64,000 nucleotides of DNA from Runella sp. MFBS21 (GTDB lineage Bacteria; Bacteroidota; Bacteroidia; Cytophagales; Spirosomataceae). A program made the translations under genes and the position numbers. The notes under the pieces were generated by a model. The model searched no databases and was not told the origin of the DNA. It saw only the letters and a program-made list of their open reading frames with translations. The DNA is taken from positions 620,001 to 684,000 of the forward strand of contig NZ_JARNTW010000003.1 in assembly GCF_029433105.1 (NCBI RefSeq), written 5' to 3'. Positions 49,028 to 59,980 of this stretch are shown here, in pieces. How positions within the stretch are numbered: the first letter of the stretch is position 1; the number at the start of each line of letters is the position of its first letter.

Positions 49028-49948
49028 ATGGAAAGAAGATTATTTCTTAAAAATATACTTTCGGTAAGTGGAGTAGTAGCGCTCGGTCAATGGCCCTTTG
49101 AAACTTGGGCCGAAACAGCCGCCTCTACTATCAAAATCACCATTTTGCACACCAACGACCAACACAGCCGCTTAGAGCCTTTTCCTAAAACTGACCGACT
49201 GGCTGGCCGTGGTGGAGTAGTGAATCGGGCCCGATTACTGAGCAAAATCCGTTCGGAAGAAGCCAATGTTCTTCTTTTTGATGCGGGAGATATTTTTCAA
49301 GGTACGCCTTATTTCAATTTCTACAAAGGCCGCCCCGAAATCGAATTAATGAGTCAAATGGGCTATGATGCCGTAACAATGGGCAATCACGATTTTGACG
49401 GAGGACTGGATTTGTATGTCAAACAAATCAAAGAATACGCCACATTTCCTGTGTTGGTGGCCAACTACGATTTTAGCGGTACAGTGATGCAGGGGCTGGC
49501 CCAACCCTACAAAATCTTTACAGTAAAAGGAGTGAAAATTGGGGTGTTTGGGCTAGGTATCAACCCCGATGGGCTTATTCCTGAAAAACTCTTTGGCGGT
49601 ACCAAATACCTTGACCCTATTAAAACAGCCAACGAAACTGCCGCATTTCTAAAAAATGAAAAGAAATGTAGTTTGGTGGTGTGTCTTTCACATTTAGGTT
49701 ACAAAATGAGCGGTGGCGAAGTTTCCGACTTAGTAATGGCTCCCCAAACCAAAAATATTGATTTAATTATCGGCGGGCATACCCATACTTTTTTGAACGA
49801 ACCTACCTCTCTTACCAACCTCGCCGGCAAACCTGTATTGGTCAATCAGGCAGGCTGGGGTGGGGCGAGTTTAGGGCGTTTAGATTTTACCTTCGACCGC
49901 GTCTCAAAGCAAGTATTTTATAGCAGTCAGGCCATTAGCGTGCAATAA
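49028..49948 (+). CDS. 5'-nucleotidase-type metallophosphatase (catalytic half)
   Basis: 306 residues. Tat-like signal (ERRLFLKNILSVSGVVALG). Calcineurin-like motifs: ILHTNDQHSRLEP, DAGDIFQGTPYF, VTMGNHDFDGG, LSHLGYKMSG and IGGHTHTF, which is a complete dinuclear metal site. It lacks the C-terminal domain of UshA, which is supplied by the preceding gene. The two products probably form one periplasmic 5'-nucleotidase. Confidence 0.92.
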   Translation: MERRLFLKNILSVSGVVALGQWPFETWAETAASTIKITILHTNDQHSRLEPFPKTDRLAGRGGVVNRARLLSKIRSEEANVLLFDAGDIFQGTPYFNFYKGRPEIELMSQMGYDAVTMGNHDFDGGLDLYVKQIKEYATFPVLVANYDFSGTVMQGLAQPYKIFTVKGVKIGVFGLGINPDGLIPEKLFGGTKYLDPIKTANETAAFLKNEKKCSLVVCLSHLGYKMSGGEVSDLVMAPQTKNIDLIIGGHTHTFLNEPTSLTNLAGKPVLVNQAGWGGASLGRLDFTFDRVSKQVFYSSQAISVQ

Positions 49949-49994
49949 AATCAAAAGTCCAATATCTACTTATTATTTCTTAGTTGACCTTTAA

Positions 49995-50064
49995 AAACTT
50001 CCCAAGTTTCAAAGCATAAATTCAATGAGTGAACCAACTAAAGTGTGGCAAACTTGGGAAGTTT
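49995..50064. repeat. Paired copies of a palindromic AAACTTCCCAAGTTT repeat
   Basis: AAACTTCCCAAGTTT at 49995-50009 and its reverse complement at 50050-50064, exact over 15 bases with a 40-base spacer. Each copy is itself nearly palindromic. This looks like a dispersed intergenic repeat (REP/BIME-like); a related CTTGGGAAGTTTT occurs near 48171. Confidence 0.7.
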
Positions 50065-50219
50065 AAAGACTACAACTTATAAGACATTTTGACTTAAGAT
50101 GAGTTTTACTTAAGTCAAAATTTTATTTTACAAAAAACAAGTTTTAAGTTCTATCTCCAATCTACTAATTAAAATGACGTTAGAGATAGAACGAGAACTA
50201 AACCTTCTTTTTCTTTTTT

Positions 50220-51665
50220 ATGGATTCCAATCATCAGCTAAACGTTTCGTCGGAAGTGGGCACTTTGCGTCGACTTCTCATTCATAGTCCAGACAGAGGA
50301 CTGGGCAAGGTCGTACCCTCAAAAGCCCAAGATTGGCTCTTTGAAGACATTGTACATCTCGATACCATGCGGCGCGAAGAATATGATTACTATGTAAAGA
50401 TTTTGCTCTATTTTCTTGACCCTGAAAAGATTAAAGGAAAAATCAAAGAAATAGATGCCGATGCTTCGCGGTCTTTTTTTATTCCTGACAACCCCGCCTA
50501 TTTCAATTCCGACAAGGTAATTGATATTCAAAAATTACTGGCCGAAATTCTGGAAGATGACACTGTAAGAACCAAACTTATCGCTTCTATTTGCGCCGTC
50601 GAACGATGTTCTTTCAGGATTCAACAAAAACTAAAACAGTATTCGTCAGTGGAATTGGCAAAAATCCTCATCTCTGGCTCTCTCCCTGACAAGTCGATGA
50701 TTTTTGCGCCTCTTCCCAATTTCATTTTCACACGCGACATCGGGATTGTCATCAACAATCATATTTTGCTCAACAAACCCGCCAAAACCGCCCGCACCCG
50801 CGAATCTCTCCTCACCCAGTATATTTTCTTTTATCATCCCCAATTTGAGAATTATCGCGACCATATCATCGAAATCCCTGACAATGAGCATCATTTTTTG
50901 CTGACTGATGATGAGCTCAAAAGCGATTATCACCGCTCTACGCTCGAAGGTGGAGATGTGATGATGGTAGCACCACGGCATTTGTTGATTGGCTGTAGTG
51001 AGCGTACCACTATCTACGCCGCCCAACAAGTAATGAAATTGCTGTTTGAAAAAAATGTAGTAGATACCATTACGGTTGTCAAAATCCCCAAAAAACGGGA
51101 TTATATGCACATCGACACGGTATTTACCCAAGTAAAACGTAATGTATGGGTACTGCTCGGATCGATAGCCCGCCAAGGTGACGAAGCCAAGCAAAAGGAT
51201 GTATTGCACTTTTTTGCCCCAAAAGAAAATCCCGACCGACTCCAAATCATGCAGTTTAATAAAGGTTGGGAAAACAAACCTACTGAGATTGAAAACCTAG
51301 AGGATTTGCTGGCAGATATTAGCAAAAACGACCTGGGTTGCAAAGACCCCGTGAAGTTTATCTATTCAGGCAACAACGAATTTCCTTTTGGTGCCCGTGA
51401 GCAGTGGACAGATTCTTGCAACTTACTGGCACTCAAAGACGGCGTGGTGATTGGCTACGACCGCAATGACAAAACCCTCGAAGCTTTTAGGGCAGCAGGC
51501 TTCCGCACAGTACGCGCCAAGGATTTATTGGAGGAGTTTGAAGCGGGTATTTCCTCGCCCGATACCCTCTCCGATACTTTTATCATGCTTCCGTCGGCAG
51601 AGCTTTCGCGGGCGCGTGGTGGCTCTCATTGCATGAGTTTACCTATTTTAAGAGACGGATTTTAA
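50220..51665 (+). CDS. Arginine deiminase
   Basis: 481 residues, somewhat longer than most ArcA. Signature motifs of the amidinotransferase fold: FTRDIGIVINNHILL (about residue 171), TLEGGDVMMVAP (about 242), HIDTVFTQV (about 298) and the nucleophilic Cys in GGSHCMSLP near the C-terminus. It hydrolyses arginine to citrulline and ammonia. The following gene encodes a second member of the superfamily related to citrulline use; no arcB or arcC is near. Confidence 0.88.
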   Translation: MDSNHQLNVSSEVGTLRRLLIHSPDRGLGKVVPSKAQDWLFEDIVHLDTMRREEYDYYVKILLYFLDPEKIKGKIKEIDADASRSFFIPDNPAYFNSDKVIDIQKLLAEILEDDTVRTKLIASICAVERCSFRIQQKLKQYSSVELAKILISGSLPDKSMIFAPLPNFIFTRDIGIVINNHILLNKPAKTARTRESLLTQYIFFYHPQFENYRDHIIEIPDNEHHFLLTDDELKSDYHRSTLEGGDVMMVAPRHLLIGCSERTTIYAAQQVMKLLFEKNVVDTITVVKIPKKRDYMHIDTVFTQVKRNVWVLLGSIARQGDEAKQKDVLHFFAPKENPDRLQIMQFNKGWENKPTEIENLEDLLADISKNDLGCKDPVKFIYSGNNEFPFGAREQWTDSCNLLALKDGVVIGYDRNDKTLEAFRAAGFRTVRAKDLLEEFEAGISSPDTLSDTFIMLPSAELSRARGGSHCMSLPILRDGF

Positions 51666-51998
51666 GGCTAAATTGGTTTTTATTGATTAACTTTAGGATG
51701 AAAATAAGTATTTTTAGTACAATGATTTTAATATGTTGTTAAGTCAATAGTTTTATTTTTTGCTCGCAGAATTGCGCTGAATAACACAAGCGCAGATTTT
51801 CGCCGAAAAAGGGGGGTATACAACCAATAATCATCTGCGATTTCAATCTGGCGCCAATCAGCGGGTAAAATTTAAAGAAATTTAGCTAACAGTGCATTTA
51901 ATATCCTGTTAATTAAATAATTAGAAAAACTTTCAAATTAACGTATTTAACCGACATTGTACAAAGTATTAATTCCTTAAAAATCAGAAAAGTAAGAT
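51666..51998. other. Intergenic stretch
   Basis: 333 bases, no gene. AT-rich with a GGGGGG run near 51810; no clear terminator or promoter box seen. Confidence 0.4.
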
Positions 51999-52943
51999 AT
52001 GATGTCCCACAAAATGCAACCCCAAGCCACATCACACATCTTGATGATTCGACCCGTGCGGTTTGGATTTAATGAAGAAACGGCCCCAAGCAACGCTTTT
52101 CAGAATGCACCACTAGCCGCCCAAACCAAAGATGTAACCCAAGCAAAGGCACTAGAAGAATTTGAACTTATGACTGCACAGCTAACTGCAGCCGGCATTG
52201 ACCTTTTGGTATATGATGATACCGCCGAACCTTACACTCCCGATTCGATTTTTCCTAACAACTGGATTTCTTTCCACCAAAGTGGTAAGGTAGTATTGTA
52301 CCCTATGCAAGCCTCCAATCGCCGTTTAGAACGCCGCTCGGATATTGTTGAAGACCTCAGGACTCGCTTTCATGTAGAAGAAATCATTGACTTGACACAT
52401 TTTGAAAACGAAGGTAAATACCTCGAAGGAACGGGGAGTATGGTATTTGACCGTCGTTACAAAATTGCTTTTGCGTGTTTGTCGCCCCGTACTCATAGCG
52501 ATGTATTGGATGCTTTTGCCGATGCTACTGGTTATAAAATCGTCAAATTTAATGCTACCGATGCCAACGGCCAAGCAGTATATCATACCAACGTATTGAT
52601 GTGTATCGGTGATGCGTTTGCGGTAGTGTGCTTACAGGCTATCGCCGACCCTGACGAACGCTTGCTTGTACGCGAAGAACTTGAAAAAACGGGTAAGCAA
52701 ATCATCGAGATTACCCTTGAGCAAATGAATAGCTTTGCGGGCAATATGCTTCTAGTTTATAACAAACGAGGCGAAAAACTACTAGTGATGTCAACCCAAG
52801 CGTTTGAGTCGCTGACTCCTAAACAACGCGACGAAATTGATGACTATGCCGTACTGCTCCACGCCGACTTGTCGATCATAGAAGCCAACGGCGGTGGCTC
52901 AGCACGCTGTATGATGGCCGAAGTACATTTGCCCGAAAAATAA
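51999..52943 (+). CDS. CtlX-like citrulline/arginine hydrolase
   Basis: 314 residues (ATG at 51999 or 52002). Amidinotransferase-fold motifs: IRPVRFGFNEETAPSNAFQ, DSIFPNNWISFHQSGKVVLY near residue 87, EGTGSMVFDRRYKIAF near 145, THSD and GGGSARCMMAEVHLP with the nucleophilic Cys at the end. These match the CtlX group (citrulline utilisation hydrolase). Located downstream of arginine deiminase, so arginine-to-citrulline-to-ornithine breakdown is plausible. Confidence 0.88.
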   Translation: MMSHKMQPQATSHILMIRPVRFGFNEETAPSNAFQNAPLAAQTKDVTQAKALEEFELMTAQLTAAGIDLLVYDDTAEPYTPDSIFPNNWISFHQSGKVVLYPMQASNRRLERRSDIVEDLRTRFHVEEIIDLTHFENEGKYLEGTGSMVFDRRYKIAFACLSPRTHSDVLDAFADATGYKIVKFNATDANGQAVYHTNVLMCIGDAFAVVCLQAIADPDERLLVREELEKTGKQIIEITLEQMNSFAGNMLLVYNKRGEKLLVMSTQAFESLTPKQRDEIDDYAVLLHADLSIIEANGGGSARCMMAEVHLPEK

Positions 52944-52998
52944 TAGATTTTTGGGGTGCTGTGCGTAAATAACGTCATACCCACAGCACCTTCCTATT

Positions 52999-54669
52999 TT
53001 ATCCTACAAAACGACGCGTAATATTTTTTGCCTTCTCACGCGTTTCGATAATCAAAGGATGCACAGGCTTATCTACGCCTTCCAACACATCTTCTATCGT
53101 ATCCTTAAACAACAAGCCAATCGGAAGTTCATAGGTAGTTCCGTGGGAGGTTTTGAGTACGGCGACGGGTTTTACGGCTCCAGTAGCCGACAAGCGACTG
53201 TAAGCTCTGCGAGCTTCCATATAAGCCTCTTGGGTCGCTTCAAACTCCACTGCTTGGGTAGGGATGCTAGCTACTTGCTGCGCAATTTTATCATCAAGTC
53301 CTTTTAAAAGTTGGCGTAGATGTACGGTATCTTTTCCGGTACGAATTCGCTCGCGCAACGACTGACGAATCAGATAAGTAATAGCATGGGTTACGTCAAG
53401 GCCAATCTCAGCCATTTGCTTAAAAATCAACGAAGTAGGCGACATACCTGGCAGAGTATTAGGATCATGCAGCAATACGCGCCCGTCGGGGGTCAAGAAA
53501 CCATCAATGCGCGCTACGACATTCATTCCCAATTTTTCGAATACCAAAGCGATATTGTATTGGATTTTTTGGTTGTTTTCGAGCGTGGTAGCGATGGGGA
53601 TAATCTTCCGCGTCACATTGAGTTTGTATTTTGTTTTAAAATCAAAAGTCTGACTTTCGTCCATTTTGGCGATTTCGGTAGGAGGCAAAGCGATGACCGT
53701 TCCGTCATCATCTTGTACTACCCCACACGAAAACTCCTGCCCTACCATAAACTCTTCCAGAAGTACTTGGTCTTCGGCATTGATACTCAACAGTGAGTAA
53801 CTCCCTTCTGATAAGCTCTCTAATTTTTCCAGCAAATCCACAGGATGATAAATGGTTTCGCCTGTTTCTTGAATTACGACCGGAAATCCGATGCTTTCAT
53901 CGAGATTGCCAATACGCTGCACAAAAGCGTGTTTTTCGGTAGCACCCCAGCTTTTCCAATCGTCAGCCGAAACTTTCAACACAAAAAAGCACTGATTCAT
54001 GGCTTTGGTGAAAGCTCCCAAATCATCTTCTTTCACAATTGAGACCCCAATAGATGAGCCTTGATGAGGTGCTTTGACTACAATGGGTAAGCCGAGATAT
54101 GCTTTAGCCTCTTCAAAAATGGCTTGTTCATCTCCTCCACTCCACTTTTCCCAACGTACCACTTGCATTTTTTTCTGCTGTCCATTGGCGCGCGCAATCT
54201 GCTCATTTTGCAAAATTTTATCAATACTCACCGCCGAGCCCAATAGCCCCGGTCCCATGTAAGGGATTTTGTGCCATTCGAGTAATCCCTGAATCGCGCC
54301 GTCTTCACAATCAGGCCCGTGCAAAATAATGAAAGCAAAGTCGAAGTATTTTTTGAAATCTTGGGGTTGGATGGGAGTTCCGATAGCATGCATCAATGCC
54401 TCCAACTCCTGAGGGGCAAGTTGCTGCTGTAGCGACTCAATATACACCTCAAATCCGTCTTCTTTGAAGGCTTCTCCTGGATAAAAAGCCCTAATACTCG
54501 CGTGATAAAGCTTTGTCTCGTCGGTAAGAATAAAATTTCCGAGGCTGTCAACAAACACCAATACGGGTTGAAAGAGATATTTGTCCATGTTTTCGAAGGC
54601 AGTTTTTCCGCCTGCGTAAGAAATTTCGCGTTCACGCGAAGGGCCACCAAAAAAGATTCCGATACGCAC
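52999..54669 (-). CDS. ddl: D-alanine--D-alanine ligase, long form
   Basis: 556 residues from GTG 54669 (VRIGIFFGGPSREREIS); the ORF is open to an ATG 25 codons upstream, but that part does not look like the family N-terminus. ATP-grasp features: FGGPSREREISYAGG, ILHGPDCEDGAIQGLLEW near residue 118, PHQGSSIGVSI near 203 and PGMSPTSLIFKQMAEIG near 417. Typical Ddl are about 310-370 residues, so about 200 are extra, mostly in a central insertion and a C-terminal tail after residue 435. Peptidoglycan precursor synthesis is the usual role; a paralogous ligase activity is possible. Confidence 0.85.
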   Translation of the reverse strand: MRIGIFFGGPSREREISYAGGKTAFENMDKYLFQPVLVFVDSLGNFILTDETKLYHASIRAFYPGEAFKEDGFEVYIESLQQQLAPQELEALMHAIGTPIQPQDFKKYFDFAFIILHGPDCEDGAIQGLLEWHKIPYMGPGLLGSAVSIDKILQNEQIARANGQQKKMQVVRWEKWSGGDEQAIFEEAKAYLGLPIVVKAPHQGSSIGVSIVKEDDLGAFTKAMNQCFFVLKVSADDWKSWGATEKHAFVQRIGNLDESIGFPVVIQETGETIYHPVDLLEKLESLSEGSYSLLSINAEDQVLLEEFMVGQEFSCGVVQDDDGTVIALPPTEIAKMDESQTFDFKTKYKLNVTRKIIPIATTLENNQKIQYNIALVFEKLGMNVVARIDGFLTPDGRVLLHDPNTLPGMSPTSLIFKQMAEIGLDVTHAITYLIRQSLRERIRTGKDTVHLRQLLKGLDDKIAQQVASIPTQAVEFEATQEAYMEARRAYSRLSATGAVKPVAVLKTSHGTTYELPIGLLFKDTIEDVLEGVDKPVHPLIIETREKAKNITRRFVG

Positions 54670-54767
54670 AGTTGTTAATGAATAATAAAGGTGAATAATA
54701 GGTTGGAAATGGGCGTTTCCGCTTTCAGATGCGAATATACGCAATGAAGGGATTTTATTCTTGGATT

Positions 54768-55388
54768 TTATCGCGGTGCCGGAATCGTTCCTTTCATTCG
54801 ATACTTCAGCACGACTTTTTTTCCTGATACTTTTTCCAAAACAGGCTTTAAAATCTGATTAGCATTTTTTTTGGTTTGCTCCAAAATCCCCATCTCAAGC
54901 GCCGAATTTTGAATCTGCTTTTCGGCTTGTCGATACGCCGCCTCCACGAGTTTGGCTTGCTCCGTAAAAGCATATTCGGTATTGTACACCTTTGATTTTG
55001 AGTGATCTATTTTATAACTACAAAGCTCAGGCTCTGGAAGATGCACCACTACGGTGTCGGCTTCTGCACTGACATCAGAAGTGGTAATTTTGGTTAAATC
55101 TATACAACCAATCGCCTCACCTTGTACAATCAACACGGCCTTAGGATTAGGAAACCACTGCACAATTTGCTCATGCTCGACAATATCTTTGAAATTATAA
55201 CGAACAAGCTCAAGTTTTCCTAAAGCTTGCACTTCCTCCAACACCATGGCATGGGTGGTTTGGGTATCTTGTGTTTCGCCTAATGAAAACCATTTACCCG
55301 TTTTTAAGCTCTCCCAAACACTAATAACCCCGAAAATTAGAATTACGAAAATACCCAAACGAAATAGCAAACGAAGCCCAGTGGTCAT
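54768..55388 (-). CDS. DUF4230 protein
   Basis: 206 residues. N-terminal membrane anchor (LLFRLGIFVILIFGVISV), then the DUF4230 domain: LGKLELVRYNFKDIVEHEQ, IVQGEAIGCIDLTKI and VVVHLPEPELCSYKIDHSK. Function unknown; common in Bacteroidetes and Firmicutes. Confidence 0.88.
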   Translation of the reverse strand: MTTGLRLLFRLGIFVILIFGVISVWESLKTGKWFSLGETQDTQTTHAMVLEEVQALGKLELVRYNFKDIVEHEQIVQWFPNPKAVLIVQGEAIGCIDLTKITTSDVSAEADTVVVHLPEPELCSYKIDHSKSKVYNTEYAFTEQAKLVEAAYRQAEKQIQNSALEMGILEQTKKNANQILKPVLEKVSGKKVVLKYRMKGTIPAPR

Positions 55389-55564
55389 AATATTGAAAAT
55401 TTGAAAAGTAAAATTACAAAAGTTGGGGATATACCTATCCGAATCCTATTTTTAGAAATATATTAAAGAATTTTATTAAATTTATTACCACTGTTTATCA
55501 GCGACTTATCTACCTCTCTCAAAATCATCTGTAAATCTTATAGCAACACAGAGCGAATTTTCTG

Positions 55565-55572
55565 TACCTTTG
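55565..55572 (+). promoter_or_regulatory. -7 promoter element of pyrG
   Basis: TACCTTTG fits TAnnTTTG and lies 34 bases before the ATG. No convincing -33 element. Confidence 0.5.
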
Positions 55573-55582
55573 TATCCCGTAA

Positions 55583-57292
<1,710 letters not shown>

Positions 57293-57373
57293 GTAAGGAA
57301 CCTTGGTTTACCACACCAAAGCGTAATATTTCGCTCCCTCAAGTTCATTGAAATATTGACAAAACCCTCATTG

Positions 57374-57418
57374 GTTAGTTGTTAGTCTCCCATTAGAAAT
57401 TGGAAACTAACAGCTAAC
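57374..57418. repeat. Intergenic inverted repeat
   Basis: GTTAGTTGTTAGT and ACTAACAGCTAAC (one mismatch) flank a 19-base loop between pyrG and the lipoprotein gene. No T-run; resembles a dispersed repeat. Confidence 0.5.
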
Positions 57419-57466
57419 GAACTGCTCGCCCATTCTTTACAATTTTAATACAAATCAAATCACGTT

Positions 57467-58456
57467 ATGAAAAAGCAAGTTTCCTTATTATCTGCACTAA
57501 GTTTTTGTTTATTGTTAGGCTGGATTGTGGCATGTAGTGAAAAAGAAGAGCCAACTCCCGAGCCAACTCAGCTTACTGCTACCGATTTTGTAACACAACT
57601 ACGCGCTCCTATCGGTTTTAGTTTGGACGACAAAGGGCAGCTTTGGGTCACCGAAGCCGGAACGGGCAAAAACGACGCAAGTGTGGTATTGATTACCCCA
57701 CAAGGCACCAAAACTACGGTAGCCACGGGCTTTCCTTCCGTCATTTCCAACGGCTCTATCGAAGGTATGAGTCATCCTTTGTACAAAGATGGTAAGCTGT
57801 ATGTGCTTCATGGTATCAGTGGCACCCTCTATACCCTTGAAGTTGCGTCTTTCAAATCTGGCGATGCGGCACAAAGTTTGGCTTCTATCAAAAAAGAAGA
57901 CGTAGGTACTTACATTCGCAGCCTAAACCTTACCACTCCCGTCAACTCCAATGTATTTGACCTGACGTTTGGACCTGATGGCAATTTGTATATCGCTGAC
58001 GCGGGTGCAAATGCCATTTTTAAACGCGACAAAACGACGGGTGCGTTGAGCCTTTTTGCTAAACTACCCGATGCAGCTACAAAAGTAGAAGCCGTTCCGA
58101 CCAGCATTACTTACGACGGTACCAAGTTTTTGGTAACTACGCTTAGTGGCTTTCCGTTTACGGCAGGCAATGCTAAAATTTATCAAGTCACAACCGACGG
58201 GGCTGTAAGCGAATACAAAACCAACTTTACGATGCTTTCGCACTTGGCTTTATCCAAAAACAACAAACCCATCGCTATTCAATTAGCAGAATTTGGACCT
58301 ACTGGGTTTGTACCATCAACAGGCAAAGTGGTAGATGAAACAGGCAAGGTTTTGATAGCCAACATCATGATGCCTACGGATATCGAACGTAGCGCCAATC
58401 GTGAATTCTACATTCTTAGCTATGCTCTGGGTACCATCCAAAAATTAAGCTATTAA
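57467..58456 (+). CDS. ScyD/ScyE-like lipoprotein
   Basis: 329 residues. Signal and lipobox (GWIVACSEKE). The rest is a beta-propeller-like protein of the ScyD/ScyE type: QLRAPIGFSLDDKGQLWVTE near residue 45, HGISGTLYTL near 104, NVFDLTFGPDGNLYIADAGA near 162 and LPDAATKVEAVPTSI near 200. In cyanobacteria relatives act around scytonemin synthesis, but in other bacteria the function is unknown. A periplasmic sugar or lactone enzyme is possible. Confidence 0.85.
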   Translation: MKKQVSLLSALSFCLLLGWIVACSEKEEPTPEPTQLTATDFVTQLRAPIGFSLDDKGQLWVTEAGTGKNDASVVLITPQGTKTTVATGFPSVISNGSIEGMSHPLYKDGKLYVLHGISGTLYTLEVASFKSGDAAQSLASIKKEDVGTYIRSLNLTTPVNSNVFDLTFGPDGNLYIADAGANAIFKRDKTTGALSLFAKLPDAATKVEAVPTSITYDGTKFLVTTLSGFPFTAGNAKIYQVTTDGAVSEYKTNFTMLSHLALSKNNKPIAIQLAEFGPTGFVPSTGKVVDETGKVLIANIMMPTDIERSANREFYILSYALGTIQKLSY

Positions 58457-58476
58457 AACAAAAGTCATTTCACTGG

Positions 58477-58520
58477 GATTCCAAAGCCTTTAAAATTGAA
58501 AAAAGCTTTGGAATCTTCTT
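58477..58520 (+). terminator. Terminator
   Basis: GATTCCAAAGC pairs with GCTTTGGAATC over a 17-base loop, followed by TTCTT, about 20 bases after the stop. Confidence 0.7.
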
Positions 58521-58570
58521 AAGATGAGCGGAGGGTTTTGTCAAAAATATTTTTCCTTTTTCCACCACAA

Positions 58571-58597
58571 AAAAAGACTTACCCAAAGGCAAGTCTT
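58571..58597 (-). terminator. Terminator of the efflux operon
   Basis: Minus strand: AAGACTTGCC / GGTAAGTCTT stem (one mismatch) followed by seven T, 43 bases after the TolC stop. Confidence 0.8.
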
Positions 58598-58639
58598 CAT
58601 TAGAAAATAATAGGCTAAGGGTGGAAAAGTACTGTTTTT

Positions 58640-59932
58640 TTATTTCAAATCATTAGCCAATCTCAACAGCTCTATTTCTGCCGCTTTGGCTGCAAAGCTG
58701 AGATTAATCAGGCTATAGCCTGCATTTTCAAAACTTTCTTGTGCTTGCCGTACTTCCAAAATCGTAGCTTGGCGCAATTGATAACGCTGTAATACTACAT
58801 CAAGCAACTGCTTCGCCAAAGCCACATTTTTCTTTTGTTCTTCCATTTGCTGAAGATTGATACTATAAGCTTGATAAGTTCTTACGACGGTATTGTTAAG
58901 ATTTCGCTTTATAATATTTTTTTGTAAACCTGCATTTTTGGTATTGACTTCAGCAGCGTATTGTTGACGTTTAAAAATTGTACCATTATAAATAGGCACC
59001 GCCAACGAAACCCCCACAAAAGGGCCACTATTTTGGTTTAGTAAAAGCTGCCCTGCTGTCTGTTGGTTTCGGTTGTAGTTGTACCCTAAGTTGGCACGAA
59101 TCGTCGGGTACCGCAGTGCCGCTGTTTCTTTTACAAGTTGTTGCGCAATTTTGATTTGATAGTCAGCCGCCATCAGCTCCGCATTCCGATTTACATTTTT
59201 CAAAATATCATCGAGCGCGATGTCTTTATCCACCAAAATAGTATCTCTAATCATCAGCGAAGTGTCGGCTGAAATATTGAGCAACAATAACAAATCCGTT
59301 TTGGCCTGAGCGATAATTAATTCTTGCGATTTGCGATTTTGTAGCAATGTATTCAAATCAATCTGCGATTGGTACAAGTCGGCGTTGTTGGCCATACCTA
59401 CGCTTTGCTGAGCCTTCACAATTTCAAGTCGTTTTTGAGCTACATCAATCGATTGGTCGAGCGTTTTTACGTAAATCTGCTGACGAATAATATCATAATA
59501 GCCCGTCATCACACTTGCAATCGTATTCTGAACTTGGGCGTTAAGAAACTGCTGGCTCTGCTGTTCGAGCTGCTCTAGGCGGTTTTTAGTGGCTTTTACT
59601 CTTTTACCGTTATACAACAAAATACTTCCCGTCACATTGGAACCCAATTGATTAGCAGCCGCCCCATCGCGCTTGATTACTACCCCCGTATTCAGTTTTT
59701 GGTTTACGTTGGTATATTGTTCGTTATCGTTGAGGGTGGCTGTCACGGTAGGCAATCCTCCTGCTACTCCGATATGATTATTGTTTTTGGCGACATCTAC
59801 ATTGTTTTTTAGTACTTCAATTTCGAGACTATTCTTCAGGGCAATATTAATAGCATCTGAGAGAGAAAGCGTCTGAGAATATAAGACTTTACAAATGAGA
59901 AAAGAAAAAAATGTTAAAGTGTATTTCTTCAT
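58640..59932 (-). CDS. TolC-family outer-membrane efflux channel
   Basis: 430 residues from ATG 59932 (MKKYTLTFFSFLICKVLYSQ signal peptide). Two OEP repeats: LSDAINIALKNSLEIEVLKN at the start of repeat one, and LMAADYQIKIAQQLVKETAA at repeat two, ending with SFENAGYSLINLSFAAKAAE and LLRLANDLK. Exit duct for the RND pump encoded just upstream. Confidence 0.93.
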   Translation of the reverse strand: MKKYTLTFFSFLICKVLYSQTLSLSDAINIALKNSLEIEVLKNNVDVAKNNNHIGVAGGLPTVTATLNDNEQYTNVNQKLNTGVVIKRDGAAANQLGSNVTGSILLYNGKRVKATKNRLEQLEQQSQQFLNAQVQNTIASVMTGYYDIIRQQIYVKTLDQSIDVAQKRLEIVKAQQSVGMANNADLYQSQIDLNTLLQNRKSQELIIAQAKTDLLLLLNISADTSLMIRDTILVDKDIALDDILKNVNRNAELMAADYQIKIAQQLVKETAALRYPTIRANLGYNYNRNQQTAGQLLLNQNSGPFVGVSLAVPIYNGTIFKRQQYAAEVNTKNAGLQKNIIKRNLNNTVVRTYQAYSINLQQMEEQKKNVALAKQLLDVVLQRYQLRQATILEVRQAQESFENAGYSLINLSFAAKAAEIELLRLANDLK

Positions 59933-59980
59933 TTTGAAGATATTTTTTACAGAAAATTTCATTCAGCAAACGGGCCTATA

